DNA of 64,000 nucleotides from NCBI GenBank assembly GCA_024643345.1, contig JAHENB010000006.1:1-64000 (forward strand), written 5' to 3'. The notes under the pieces were generated by a model. It saw only the letters and a program-made list of their open reading frames with translations. It ran no database searches and was not told the origin of the DNA. Source of the stretch: Maribacter sp. GTDB lineage: Bacteria > Bacteroidota > Bacteroidia > Flavobacteriales > Flavobacteriaceae. Both the position numbers and the translations under genes were made by a program. Numbering within the stretch: position 1 is the stretch's first letter; every line of letters begins with the position of its first letter. Shown one piece after another: positions 1-7,631 of the stretch.

Positions 1-172
1 CGACCAGGCAAATCAGGGCTTTGCTGTCTTGCCTTTTTTTAAGGGCATATACTTTGCTTACGGCCGTTTCGTTGGTGGCATCGCAACCAATGCCCCAGAT
101 GGTATCGGTGGGGTATAGTATAAGGCCTCCCTTTTGGAGGACCTCAATGGCTTTGTTGATTTCTTCCGTCAA
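1..172 (-). CDS. Sua5/YciO/YrdC threonylcarbamoyl-AMP synthase, N-terminal part
   Basis: This partial gene is absent from the ORF track because it has no ATG and runs off the window. The reverse strand reads LILYPTDTIWGIGCDATN followed by KVYALKKRQDSKALICLV. That is the characteristic N-terminus of the Sua5/YrdC family, which makes threonylcarbamoyl-AMP for the t6A37 tRNA modification. The proposed start is TTG (172-170), giving about 57 visible residues starting (M)TEEINKAIEVLQKGG. The frame is open back to the stop codon of the upstream neuB, so a start at an upstream ATT or ATA cannot be excluded. It is the last visible gene of the sialylation operon, probably read through from it. Family assignment is firm; the start is inferred. 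Confidence 0.85.
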   Translation of the reverse strand, partial: MTEEINKAIEVLQKGGLILYPTDTIWGIGCDATNETAVSKVYALKKRQDSKALICLV

Positions 173-208
173 AAAAATTTCTTTTTGGTCTATAAATGAT
201 GCAATCTG

Positions 209-1078
209 TTATTTTTTAAACTTCAACTTTTCTCGTTGAACCTGCTCTATATCCAAAATGTCTTTTTGTTTGAAAGTCAAGGCTTCGTGCGTGGCACGAA
301 GGTCCCTGCATAGTTTCCGGAGGCCCATTGGTTCCAGGGAAGCTGCATGGTCGGTACCTTTCCAGGTTCTGTCCAAAGTGAAATGGCGCTCAATAATATG
401 GGCGCCCAAAGTGTAGGCGGCGATATCGACCGCTATCCCTAAATGATGACCGGAAAAACCGATGCTTTTCACTTTTTCGCCATATTTATCTTGAAGCGTT
501 AGGATGTCTAAGAGGCAAATGTCCTTAAAGGGAACAGGATATCCTGAGGTACAATTGTATACCACCAAATCCTTGTTTCTGCCTTTTTGCGTAAAGAAGT
601 CGACAATGGTCCCGATTTCGTCCTTGGTGGTCATTCCCGTAGAAATATGTATTTCCCCTTCATAATTATCGCACAACCATCCCAACATGTCGAAGTGGTT
701 GTTGCAGGCCGACGGGATTTTAATGAATTCAGGATTTAAGCTGGCGATTTCCTTGGCAGAAGTGGTTTCCCATACCGAGGTCGAATAGGTTATCCCGACT
801 TCTTCGCAATAGTCCTTTAGCTCTTGATGTTCGGCCAAATCGAATTCTAAAAATTCGCGGTGAGCCCCGTAGGTATTTCCGTATGCGTTGATCGGGTTTG
901 GGTGAGGCGCGTTGTATTGTTCTGTCGTGAGCAACTCCCGATTATTTCTTTTTTGGAATTTAACCGCATTGGCGTTGCCAAAAATTTTCGCCATATTGAT
1001 CAGCTCCTTCGCAATTTTTATATCCCCTTTGTGATTGCAGCCGATTTCCGCAATGATATATGGCTCTTTATAGGTCAT
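209..1078 (-). CDS. neuB: NeuB-family nonulosonic (sialic) acid synthase lacking the SAF domain
   Basis: NeuB enzymes condense phosphoenolpyruvate with an N-acyl hexosamine (or its 6-phosphate) to make a nine-carbon sialic-type acid. The N-terminus AEIGCNHKGDIKIAKELI, the AVKFQ strand near residue 38 and the segment IERHFTLDRTWKGTDHAASL (about 229-248) are diagnostic of the TIM-barrel domain. His211 and His232 have the same 21-residue spacing as the metal-binding histidines of meningococcal NeuB. The protein is 289 residues and stops after the barrel, whereas usual NeuB proteins are about 340-350 residues with a C-terminal antifreeze-like SAF domain. Its start overlaps the NeuA-phosphatase gene by 11 bases. 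With a phosphatase next door, a 9-phosphate product (Neu5Ac-9-P or KDN-9-P type) is possible but not shown. Confidence 0.9.
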   Translation of the reverse strand: MTYKEPYIIAEIGCNHKGDIKIAKELINMAKIFGNANAVKFQKRNNRELLTTEQYNAPHPNPINAYGNTYGAHREFLEFDLAEHQELKDYCEEVGITYSTSVWETTSAKEIASLNPEFIKIPSACNNHFDMLGWLCDNYEGEIHISTGMTTKDEIGTIVDFFTQKGRNKDLVVYNCTSGYPVPFKDICLLDILTLQDKYGEKVKSIGFSGHHLGIAVDIAAYTLGAHIIERHFTLDRTWKGTDHAASLEPMGLRKLCRDLRATHEALTFKQKDILDIEQVQREKLKFKK

Positions 1079-2240
1079 TGAATCTTTTGTTATAATTAAT
1101 GATAAACTCGCAGGCTTCCCTTATGGCGCCCTCTCCTGATTTATGTTGTAATATGATATCCGAATGAAATTTTATGGTCTTGGTTGCATTGGCGGGACAT
1201 ATAGACCATCCCGCCCTCAGCATATTGCTCCAATCGTTCACATCATCTCCCATATAGGCGATTTGTTTTGCCGAAATTCCTCGTTGAGAGCATAGATGCT
1301 CCAGAAGGCCATACTTATCCTTAACACCGAAAAAAGCATCGGTGATCTTTAATTTTTTCATTCGTTGTTTCACCACATCGGAATCTTCGGAAGTCATCAC
1401 CATGAGGCCCACATTGTGCTCGCGAATAATTTCCAATCCCATACCATCTCGTATATCAAATGATTTGGAAAATTCACCTTCCTTGTTGAATTCGACCATA
1501 CCATTGGTAAAGACGCCATCTACATCCAACACCAAATAGTCGATTCGTTGTGGGGGTTTTCTGGTCTTGAAGTTGGAAACCATCAATTGTTCTACGATTT
1601 GCCAATCGGTCTCGGAATCGATTTCGATAAGGGTTTCCTCGGGCATTTCGAAGGTGCCTATGCTTCCGCTCAATCGGTTTTTCGATTTCAGGAGTGCGGT
1701 TTTTGTGGTACAGTAAACCGCACCGTTCTCCATCAATAAGCCGTCGAAGTCTTGTCTTCTTGGCCTCTTAAAGATGTTATAGTTGATGGCCTGCCCTTTT
1801 TTGTCCCAGATAAACCGATGTGTTTTGACCACACTTAATACGGCATCATGGTTATGCTCTTCCCGCTTCGCTAGGGCAAGGTCAATGTCCTGTCTTTTGG
1901 TAAGTGGTGAAGTGGCCTGCAAGAGACAAAAAACATCAAAATCATGATCGAACGTATCGCAAAACTCCATAATGGCATCCTCGGTGGAAGAAGTGTCCGA
2001 AGCATTTTCATTGGAACGTTTAAGACAATGAACTTTGGGCGACCATTTAAAATGCCGGGCCACATAATCGATGATTTCTTCATCATCGGTAAAGACAATT
2101 ACTTTGTCCAAACTCGAGAACAATGCTTCTGTCAAAACCCACGAAAATAAGGGGCGTCCCAAAAGTTTTTTTTTGTTTTTATTCGGAATTCCCTTGGAAT
2201 TCTTCCGTAGGGGAATGAATCCTAACTTCATTTTGGGCAT
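1068..2240 (-). CDS. neuA: Bifunctional CMP-nonulosonate cytidylyltransferase / HAD phosphatase
   Basis: Residues 1-225 are a CMP-sialate synthetase domain: the nucleotide-binding loop reads IPLRKNSKGIPNKNKK (9-24), matching the family IPARxxSKGIPxKN pattern. It would activate a nonulosonic acid with CTP. Residues 233-385 are a KdsC-like HAD phosphatase with all four motifs: DVDGVFT (239-245), the Ser/Thr of MTSE (282-285), Lys307 and GDDVND (331-336). At 390 residues it is a true fusion with no frameshift. Vertebrate CMAS has the same order of domains, with a KDN-9-phosphatase-like C-terminus. The likely division of labour is dephosphorylation of the NeuB product followed by CMP activation. 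It sits 11 bases downstream of the transferase gene and overlaps neuB. The exact sugar is unknown. Confidence 0.9.
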   Translation of the reverse strand: MPKMKLGFIPLRKNSKGIPNKNKKKLLGRPLFSWVLTEALFSSLDKVIVFTDDEEIIDYVARHFKWSPKVHCLKRSNENASDTSSTEDAIMEFCDTFDHDFDVFCLLQATSPLTKRQDIDLALAKREEHNHDAVLSVVKTHRFIWDKKGQAINYNIFKRPRRQDFDGLLMENGAVYCTTKTALLKSKNRLSGSIGTFEMPEETLIEIDSETDWQIVEQLMVSNFKTRKPPQRIDYLVLDVDGVFTNGMVEFNKEGEFSKSFDIRDGMGLEIIREHNVGLMVMTSEDSDVVKQRMKKLKITDAFFGVKDKYGLLEHLCSQRGISAKQIAYMGDDVNDWSNMLRAGWSICPANATKTIKFHSDIILQHKSGEGAIREACEFIINYNKRFNDL

Positions 2241-2251
2241 GGTTTTCTTTT

Positions 2252-3295
2252 CTATTGGTCTATGATCATGTTTTCAATCAAATCCCTTGTCGCTTTGACT
2301 GTAAATTTATCCAAATAATCCTTACCTAAAAAAAAGCGCTCCTTGACGATTTCCAAATTTGATAAGGCGGTCGAGAATAAAGTATAGCCCCTATTAAAAT
2401 AAAAGCCATCTTTTAGGCCTAAGATTTCAATGGGGAAAAGTGCAGGCAGTATCGTGATATTCTTAAAATGATCTTGGTATCTTGTGATTTCCCTAGGATG
2501 TGTTTTAAGAAAAATATTCATGTTTTCCGGCACTTTTGAAATCAAATCCCGGTAAATCTTAATTTTGACATCCTCATTTTCCACCACCTTGTCCTCCGAT
2601 ATCGGTTGGGTTAAAATAAGGGCGTTGTTACAACCTTCAATTTTAAAAGAATCATCTGAAATAAAAATTTGAAAAATATCTTGTTTTGTTCTCTGGTCAA
2701 GCTTTGATGTCTCCTCTTTTATATTGAGTTCTTTGGCTTTTTTTTGTAAAACAGGGGGTAAACGATTTGGAAATTGGGCAAAAACCGTCTTTATTTCTTT
2801 GTCGAACCCCCCTCCGATCGGTGTTTTGGTGATATAGGTTTTAATAAGTTGTTCAAAGGAGCTATGCCTTTGTCGATAGGTTCTTGCGCCATCTTCTATC
2901 ATGTTGATTCCCATTTTACCAAATTCATAGATGAAATAACTTTTGGATGAGTCGGTATCGCATAAATAAATATCTGATGATGCTATAAATCTTTTTTCCT
3001 TCAAGAGTTCAGGATGTTTTTTTTCCAGATATTGGGGCAGTTTTGCTTTTCTTCTAAAACTGTAATTGAATTTGCCTAAATCGGACACATGTTCTTTTCT
3101 CTCGGAGATGATATAAACCGCTCTGAAAAACCTTTTTTTTAGATTCGGTATCAATGCTTCTATCATTGGCGTACTTTCTACCAAGATCAAAATATTTTCA
3201 TCGTTGTTTGAAGCGGAATATCCAGAGTCTTTTATACTGTGAAGTATAGCAAGGTAGATGTGATAAATTGTAGATCCTACATAGGTTCTATACAT
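2252..3295 (-). CDS. Sialyltransferase-like protein (GT52/polysialyltransferase type)
   Basis: The 347-residue protein has no signal peptide. It shows two motifs shared by bacterial sialyltransferases of families GT38, GT52 and GT80: an acidic D/E-D/E-G motif (EDGARTY, 134-140) and an HP motif (FLKTHPRE, 262-269). The latter is followed by FPIEIL and a Ser/Thr-rich FSTAL stretch. It is the first gene of the operon that carries the NeuA and NeuB enzymes, so transfer of a CMP-nonulosonic acid to LPS or capsule is the natural role. Family assignment rests on motifs and context because overall similarity to known transferases is low by eye. A perfect TATCTTTG box lies about 29 bases upstream. Confidence 0.72.
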   Translation of the reverse strand: MYRTYVGSTIYHIYLAILHSIKDSGYSASNNDENILILVESTPMIEALIPNLKKRFFRAVYIISERKEHVSDLGKFNYSFRRKAKLPQYLEKKHPELLKEKRFIASSDIYLCDTDSSKSYFIYEFGKMGINMIEDGARTYRQRHSSFEQLIKTYITKTPIGGGFDKEIKTVFAQFPNRLPPVLQKKAKELNIKEETSKLDQRTKQDIFQIFISDDSFKIEGCNNALILTQPISEDKVVENEDVKIKIYRDLISKVPENMNIFLKTHPREITRYQDHFKNITILPALFPIEILGLKDGFYFNRGYTLFSTALSNLEIVKERFFLGKDYLDKFTVKATRDLIENMIIDQ

Positions 3296-3323
3296 GCAAA
3301 TTCAAAATAATTTAATAATCGTG

Positions 3324-3331
3324 CAAAGATA
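3324..3331 (-). promoter_or_regulatory. Putative -7 promoter box of the sialylation operon
   Basis: The minus strand reads TATCTTTG, a perfect match to the Bacteroidota -7 consensus TAnnTTTG. It ends 28 bases before the ATG of the sialyltransferase-like gene. I see no clear TTTG -33 element at the usual distance. Confidence 0.45.
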
Positions 3332-3439
3332 GCCAATTTATAAGTTCAGCAGTTGATACGCGTTTTAGGCCTTTGGATTATTTGGAGATCATATTCAATA
3401 AGCTACATTTGTAAAAACACCAGAAAGCAAGCGCATCCT

Positions 3440-4252
3440 ATGAGCACGGTAAGTGTTATCGTTAGTACTTATAACAAACCCGATTGGCTGGAGAAGGTTT
3501 TATGGGGCTTTAATTGCCAGACTTATAAAGATTTCGAGCTCATCATTGCCGATGATGGATCAGGGTCGGAAACAAAGGATAAAATTGAGGAGATGAGGCA
3601 TCAAGTGTCTTACCCCATCAAACATATCTGGCAGGAAGATGATGGGTTTCAAAAATGTAAGATATTGAACAAGGCCATTGTTGCCTGTAAAACCGAATAC
3701 ATCATCATGACCGACGGTGACTGTATTCCCAGGGAAGACTTTGTGCAGGTGCATTATATCAACAAGGAGCCGGGATATTTTATTTCGGGAGGTTACTATA
3801 TGTTGCCCATGAACATTTCATTGGCCATTACCAAAGTGGATATCGAAAAACAAAACTGCTTCAATATTCAATGGCTAAAGGAAAAAGGCATACCAAAGAC
3901 CTTTAAAAACAACAAATTGACCGCCAAAGGCTTTATCTCCAAGTTCTTCAATGCGATAACCCCTACCAATGCCAGTTGGAACGGTCACAATTCATCGGGG
4001 TGGAAAAAGGACATAATGAACATCAACGGATTTGACGAGCGGATGCAGTACGGGGGGGAAGATCGCGAATTTGGTGAAAGACTGTTTAATTATGGGGTAA
4101 GATCAAAGCAGTTGAGATACAGTGCCGTATGCGTGCATTTGGATCATGAACGGGGCTATAAAACACCGGAGGCCATTGCGAAAAATCAAGTGATACGAAG
4201 AGAAGTGCGACAGAACAAAAGCGTATGGACCTATCACGGCATTACCAAGTAA
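3440..4252 (+). CDS. Family 2 glycosyltransferase, chondroitin-synthase-like type
   Basis: The GT-A fold starts at STVSVIVSTYNKPDWLEKVL and continues with FELIIADDGSG, then IIMTDGDCIPREDF, which holds the DxD nucleotide-sugar and metal motif. A C-terminal galactosyltransferase-like segment NGFDERMQYGGEDREFGERL follows, as in Glyco_transf_7C proteins. I chose the ATG at 3440, 29 codons inside the track ORF, because the family N-terminus begins there and the upstream codons look non-coding. The product is 270 residues, cytoplasmic, and probably adds a hexose or HexNAc to LPS or another glycan. It runs opposite to the sialylation operon and overlaps the next gene tail to tail by 19 bases. Confidence 0.85.
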   Translation: MSTVSVIVSTYNKPDWLEKVLWGFNCQTYKDFELIIADDGSGSETKDKIEEMRHQVSYPIKHIWQEDDGFQKCKILNKAIVACKTEYIIMTDGDCIPREDFVQVHYINKEPGYFISGGYYMLPMNISLAITKVDIEKQNCFNIQWLKEKGIPKTFKNNKLTAKGFISKFFNAITPTNASWNGHNSSGWKKDIMNINGFDERMQYGGEDREFGERLFNYGVRSKQLRYSAVCVHLDHERGYKTPEAIAKNQVIRREVRQNKSVWTYHGITK

Positions 4253-5028
4253 TAGGCAAGTTCATTCTTTTTCTCCAATTTTTTCAACTCCCGATACCTT
4301 TCCAGATCACTCAAAGCGTTCAGATAGCATATGGTGATTCCCCTTTTGCCATCTAATATGCCCAACCGTACAAAGTAGTGGTTGAAAAATTTCCATAGCG
4401 GTTTAAAAACGAGATAAAAGTAATTGAACTGCTTTTCCCTATAGAACGATTCCTGAGCCTTTAACCTGCCGTATTTGAGCATTTTACATTTGTAATCCTC
4501 AAAATTTTTGTAGCAATAATGCACCAATTGTTCCTTGAAAATGCCTGATGGGCCATCGATATCCAAAGTCTCATGAACAATTTTCTTATCGGAGAACTGT
4601 GCCTTACTTTTTCTGAAAAGCCTGTAGTTCTTATCGGTCTGCCATCCACTGAACCGCAAATGTTTATTTTGGAACATGAATTTTCTATAGAACCAGTAAG
4701 CTACAATTTCCGAATCCCCGTTAACGGTCTCTAGAATTTCTGATTTCAGGTTTTCGGAGACCACTTCATCGGCATCCAAAAATAAGATCCAATCATTGGC
4801 GGCCTGTTTCAATGCAAAGGATTTTTGTAATGTGAAATTCACAAAAGGATGTTGGATCACGTTGACCTTAGGATGGCTTTTTAGGTATTCATAGGTGCCA
4901 TCTGTGCTAAAAGAATCAATAACAATGATCTCATCGGCAAAAGAAACCGACTCAATGCAGCGCTCAATATAGCCTTTCTCGTTATATGCGATTATCAATG
5001 CCGAAATTTTTTCTTTGGTACGATTCAT
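4234..5028 (-). CDS. Family 2 glycosyltransferase, LPS core type (WaaE/KdtX-like)
   Basis: The 264-residue protein begins KISALIIAYNEKGYIERCIE and has the DEIIVIDSFSTDGT strand and the FLDADE metal motif. The later segment KIVHETLDIDGPSG and the aromatic, basic C-terminus are typical of WaaE/KdtX-like LPS core glucosyltransferases. It probably acts on the cytoplasmic side of the inner membrane on lipid A-core or a similar lipid-linked glycan. Its 3' end overlaps the convergent glycosyltransferase by 19 bases. Acceptor and donor are not predictable from sequence. Confidence 0.85.
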   Translation of the reverse strand: MNRTKEKISALIIAYNEKGYIERCIESVSFADEIIVIDSFSTDGTYEYLKSHPKVNVIQHPFVNFTLQKSFALKQAANDWILFLDADEVVSENLKSEILETVNGDSEIVAYWFYRKFMFQNKHLRFSGWQTDKNYRLFRKSKAQFSDKKIVHETLDIDGPSGIFKEQLVHYCYKNFEDYKCKMLKYGRLKAQESFYREKQFNYFYLVFKPLWKFFNHYFVRLGILDGKRGITICYLNALSDLERYRELKKLEKKNELAYYLVMP

Positions 5029-5121
5029 ATCCTGGACAAATTGTAGGAAGCTTTGGTTGGTAACTATTTAATAACTAAAAAAAAAGAAAAAAAGTATTGA
5101 TGATCAAAAAAACCGGTCTTT

Positions 5122-5937
5122 CTATACGGCCACATCGTATTCCCTAAGCGCCTCGTTCAACGAGGTTTTTTTATTGGTGCTCTCTTTTCGCACACCGATG
5201 ATCAGGGCACAGGGCACCTGATATTCACCGGCCGGAAATTTCTTGACATATCCCCCTGGTATAACAACTGAACGCGACGGAACCCTACCTTTATATTCAA
5301 TGGGCTTGTCGCCGGTGACATCAATGATCTTGGTTGAGGCGGTAAGTACCACATTCGCTCCCAAGACCGCTTCTTTTTCTACCCTGACCCCTTCGACCAC
5401 GATACATCGCGAGCCGATAAAGGCATTGTCCTCTATGATCACGGGCGCCGCTTGCAAGGGTTCCAAAACGCCACCTATACCCACGCCACCGCTGAGATGC
5501 ACATTTTTGCCGATCTGGGCACAGCTACCGACCGTGGCCCAAGTATCGACCATGGTGCCCTCATCTACATAGGCACCGATGTTCACATAACTGGGCATCA
5601 AGATGGTGCCTGAAGAAATGTAGGCGCCGTGACGGGCCACGGCATGTGGCACCACTCGAACACCTTTTTCGGCATAGCCCCTTTTCAGAGGTATTTTGTC
5701 GTGAAATTCAAAAATACCCACTTCCAAGGTTTCCATTTTTTGAATGGGAAAATACAGAACCACACCTTTTTTTACCCATTCGTTGATCTGCCATCCGCCG
5801 TCTTTCGGTTCCGCGCATCGGAGCTTTCCTTGATCTAGGAGCGCAATAACCTCCCGAATGGCTTTTTGTGTAAACGCTTCTTTCAAAAGTTCCCTGTTTT
5901 CCCAGGCATTTTCAATGGTTTGTCTTAATTCGGTCAT
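5122..5937 (-). CDS. dapD: 2,3,4,5-tetrahydropyridine-2,6-dicarboxylate N-succinyltransferase
   Basis: DapD transfers succinyl from succinyl-CoA to tetrahydrodipicolinate in the diaminopimelate/lysine pathway, which feeds peptidoglycan. The 271-residue length is normal. An N-terminal helical domain is followed by left-handed beta-helix hexapeptide repeats from about residue 95 to 200 (VPHAVARHGAYISSGTILMP, GAYVDEGTMVDTWATVGS). The segment GVGIGGVLEPLQAAPVIIED is diagnostic. It is a single-gene unit with its own promoter box. Confidence 0.97.
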   Translation of the reverse strand: MTELRQTIENAWENRELLKEAFTQKAIREVIALLDQGKLRCAEPKDGGWQINEWVKKGVVLYFPIQKMETLEVGIFEFHDKIPLKRGYAEKGVRVVPHAVARHGAYISSGTILMPSYVNIGAYVDEGTMVDTWATVGSCAQIGKNVHLSGGVGIGGVLEPLQAAPVIIEDNAFIGSRCIVVEGVRVEKEAVLGANVVLTASTKIIDVTGDKPIEYKGRVPSRSVVIPGGYVKKFPAGEYQVPCALIIGVRKESTNKKTSLNEALREYDVAV

Positions 5938-5957
5938 GCGATTCTCTAAATTTATTG

Positions 5958-5965
5958 CAAATATA
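5958..5965 (-). promoter_or_regulatory. Putative -7 promoter box of dapD
   Basis: The minus strand reads TATATTTG, matching TAnnTTTG, 20 bases upstream of the dapD ATG. Confidence 0.45.
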
Positions 5966-6019
5966 GGTGGTCAAAAATGAATTAGACTTTCAATTTTACG
6001 GTAATAACAATTTATGGGT

Positions 6020-6027
6020 TATTTTTG
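6020..6027 (+). promoter_or_regulatory. Putative -7 promoter box of ruvX-def
   Basis: TATTTTTG matches TAnnTTTG exactly, 13 bases before the TTG start of ruvX, implying a very short leader. Confidence 0.45.
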
Positions 6028-6040
6028 CAAAAAAAATTAA

Positions 6041-6454
6041 TTGGGCAGGGTTTTGGCATTGGATTATGGGAAAAGGCGTACCGGAATTGCGATAACCGAT
6101 GAGTTGCAATTGATCGCCTCTGGTCTCACCACGGTAGATACCGATGATTTGATGAAATTTTTAAAGGCTTATATGAATAGTGAAAACGTGTCTGGCATAG
6201 TGGTGGGCGAGCCCAAACAAATGAACAGTTTGCCTTCTGAATCAGAAGCGTTCATTCAACCCTTTATAAAGAGACTGGCAAAGCAATTCCCACAGATACC
6301 CATATATAGACAAGATGAACGCTTTACCTCCAAAATGGCAGTACAGTCCCTGTTACAGGCTGGCGTGAAGAAAAAACAAAGAAGAAACAAGGCCTTGGTA
6401 GATGAAGTAAGCGCTACCTTGATTTTACAGGCCTATTTAAACAGAATTCAATGA
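6041..6454 (+). CDS. ruvX: YqgF/RuvX-family putative pre-16S rRNA nuclease
   Basis: The RNase H-like fold is recognisable from ALDYGKRRTGIAITD at the start, IVVGEPKQMN in the middle, and YRQDERFTSKMA then DEVSATLILQAYL near the end. The family trims pre-16S rRNA 5' ends. Length is 137 residues, as expected. The start must be TTG at 6041, because the only upstream in-frame ATG (6014) is cut off by a TAA eight codons later. Its stop overlaps the start of def by four bases (ATGA), so the two are translationally coupled. Confidence 0.93.
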   Translation: MGRVLALDYGKRRTGIAITDELQLIASGLTTVDTDDLMKFLKAYMNSENVSGIVVGEPKQMNSLPSESEAFIQPFIKRLAKQFPQIPIYRQDERFTSKMAVQSLLQAGVKKKQRRNKALVDEVSATLILQAYLNRIQ

Positions 6455-7041
6455 TATTACCCATTGTTGCATACGGTGATCCTGTTTTGAGGAAGGTAGG
6501 CATGGACATCGATGAGGCTTATCCCAATCTCAGCGAACTCCTTGAGAATATGTGGGAAACCATGTATAAAGCCAATGGCGTAGGCCTTGCCGCGCCACAA
6601 ATAGGCCTTGCGATCCGATTGTTTATGGTCGATACCAGTCCCTTTGCCGATGATGAAGATTTGTCAGCTGAGGAGAGAAAAGCGTTGAGCGGCTTCAAAA
6701 AGGTCTTTATCAATGCCAGAATCAATGAAGAAAAGGGCGAAGAATGGCCGTTCAACGAAGGGTGCCTCAGCATTCCCGATATTCGAGAAGATATAAAACG
6801 TAAGGATACGATCACCATCTCCTATCTCGATGAGCGGTTCAAACCTTTTACAAAAACTTTTGATGGACTGCTGGCTCGGGTGATACAACATGAGTACGAT
6901 CACATTGAGGGAATATTATTCATAGATAAAGTATCGCTCCTAAAAAAGCGGCTCCTCAAGAGTAGGTTAAAAAACATATCGCAAGGAAAGATCGTGGTCG
7001 ATTATAGAATGCGTTTTCCCGAACTCAAAAAAGCGCGGTGA
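6451..7041 (+). CDS. def: Peptide deformylase
   Basis: The enzyme removes the N-formyl group from new proteins. All three catalytic motifs are present: GVGLAAPQ (43-50), EGCLS with metal ligand Cys105 (103-107) and QHEYDH (146-151) with the other two ligands and the catalytic Glu. Length of 196 residues is usual for Bacteroidota. It follows ruvX with a four-base overlap. Confidence 0.98.
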   Translation: MILPIVAYGDPVLRKVGMDIDEAYPNLSELLENMWETMYKANGVGLAAPQIGLAIRLFMVDTSPFADDEDLSAEERKALSGFKKVFINARINEEKGEEWPFNEGCLSIPDIREDIKRKDTITISYLDERFKPFTKTFDGLLARVIQHEYDHIEGILFIDKVSLLKKRLLKSRLKNISQGKIVVDYRMRFPELKKAR

Positions 7042-7064
7042 TCATCGCTAAAACAAAACTAAAA

Positions 7065-7080
7065 TAGGCATATTTGCCTA
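7065..7080. repeat. Perfect inverted repeat before the DUF5606 gene
   Basis: TAGGCA-TATT-TGCCTA is a six-base perfect inverted repeat 19 bases upstream of the DUF5606 start codon. It could be an operator or the edge of the promoter. Nothing else supports a function. Confidence 0.3.
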
Positions 7081-7098
7081 TGCAATTTTCGTAGTATT

Positions 7099-7527
7099 AT
7101 GGGATTAGATAAAATATTGGCCATTGGCGGCAAACCGGGACTTTTTAGATTGGTGACCCAGACCCGGGCAGGTTTTGTGGCGGAATCGTTATTGGATGGG
7201 AAAAAAATTACGGTGGGCCTGCGGAGCAATGTGAGCGTGCTCTCCGAAATTGCCATTTATACACTGGAAAAGGAAGTACCCTTGCATGAGGTTTTCCAAA
7301 GCATCAAATCCAAGGAAAATGGAGGTAAGACTTCGGTAAACCACAAAGATGAAAAAATCAAGTTGGAAGAATATTTTTTTGAGGTATTGCCCGATTATGA
7401 TGAAGACAGGGTTTATCCGAGCGATATTAAGAAAGTGATTCAATGGTACAATATTCTTCACGACAATGGTATCAACGATTTCGTGGAAGCTGAAACAGAA
7501 TCGGATACTGCCGGCGAAGAGGAATAG
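7099..7527 (+). CDS. DUF5606 family protein
   Basis: A 142-residue soluble protein starting MGLDKILAIGGKPGLFRLVT, which I recognise as the DUF5606 family, conserved in Bacteroidota next to def. It has no signal peptide or membrane segment and ends with an acidic tail (EAETESDTAGEEE). Function is unknown. The conserved place beside ruvX-def suggests a housekeeping or translation-linked role, but that is inference only. Confidence 0.85.
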   Translation: MGLDKILAIGGKPGLFRLVTQTRAGFVAESLLDGKKITVGLRSNVSVLSEIAIYTLEKEVPLHEVFQSIKSKENGGKTSVNHKDEKIKLEEYFFEVLPDYDEDRVYPSDIKKVIQWYNILHDNGINDFVEAETESDTAGEEE

Positions 7528-7631
7528 CCCTTTGTTTGGCAAATTGATCCAAGGGCCAATAACCAAGGCCCATGACATAGTCCTGAAGTTTTTTGGCCAA
7601 TGTTGGCCGCATGACCCATTTTTAAAATCGT

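Noticed and set aside
21-239. 72-aa plus-strand ORF at the left edge
   Set aside because: It is antisense to the Sua5/YrdC fragment, whose protein sequence is clearly recognisable.
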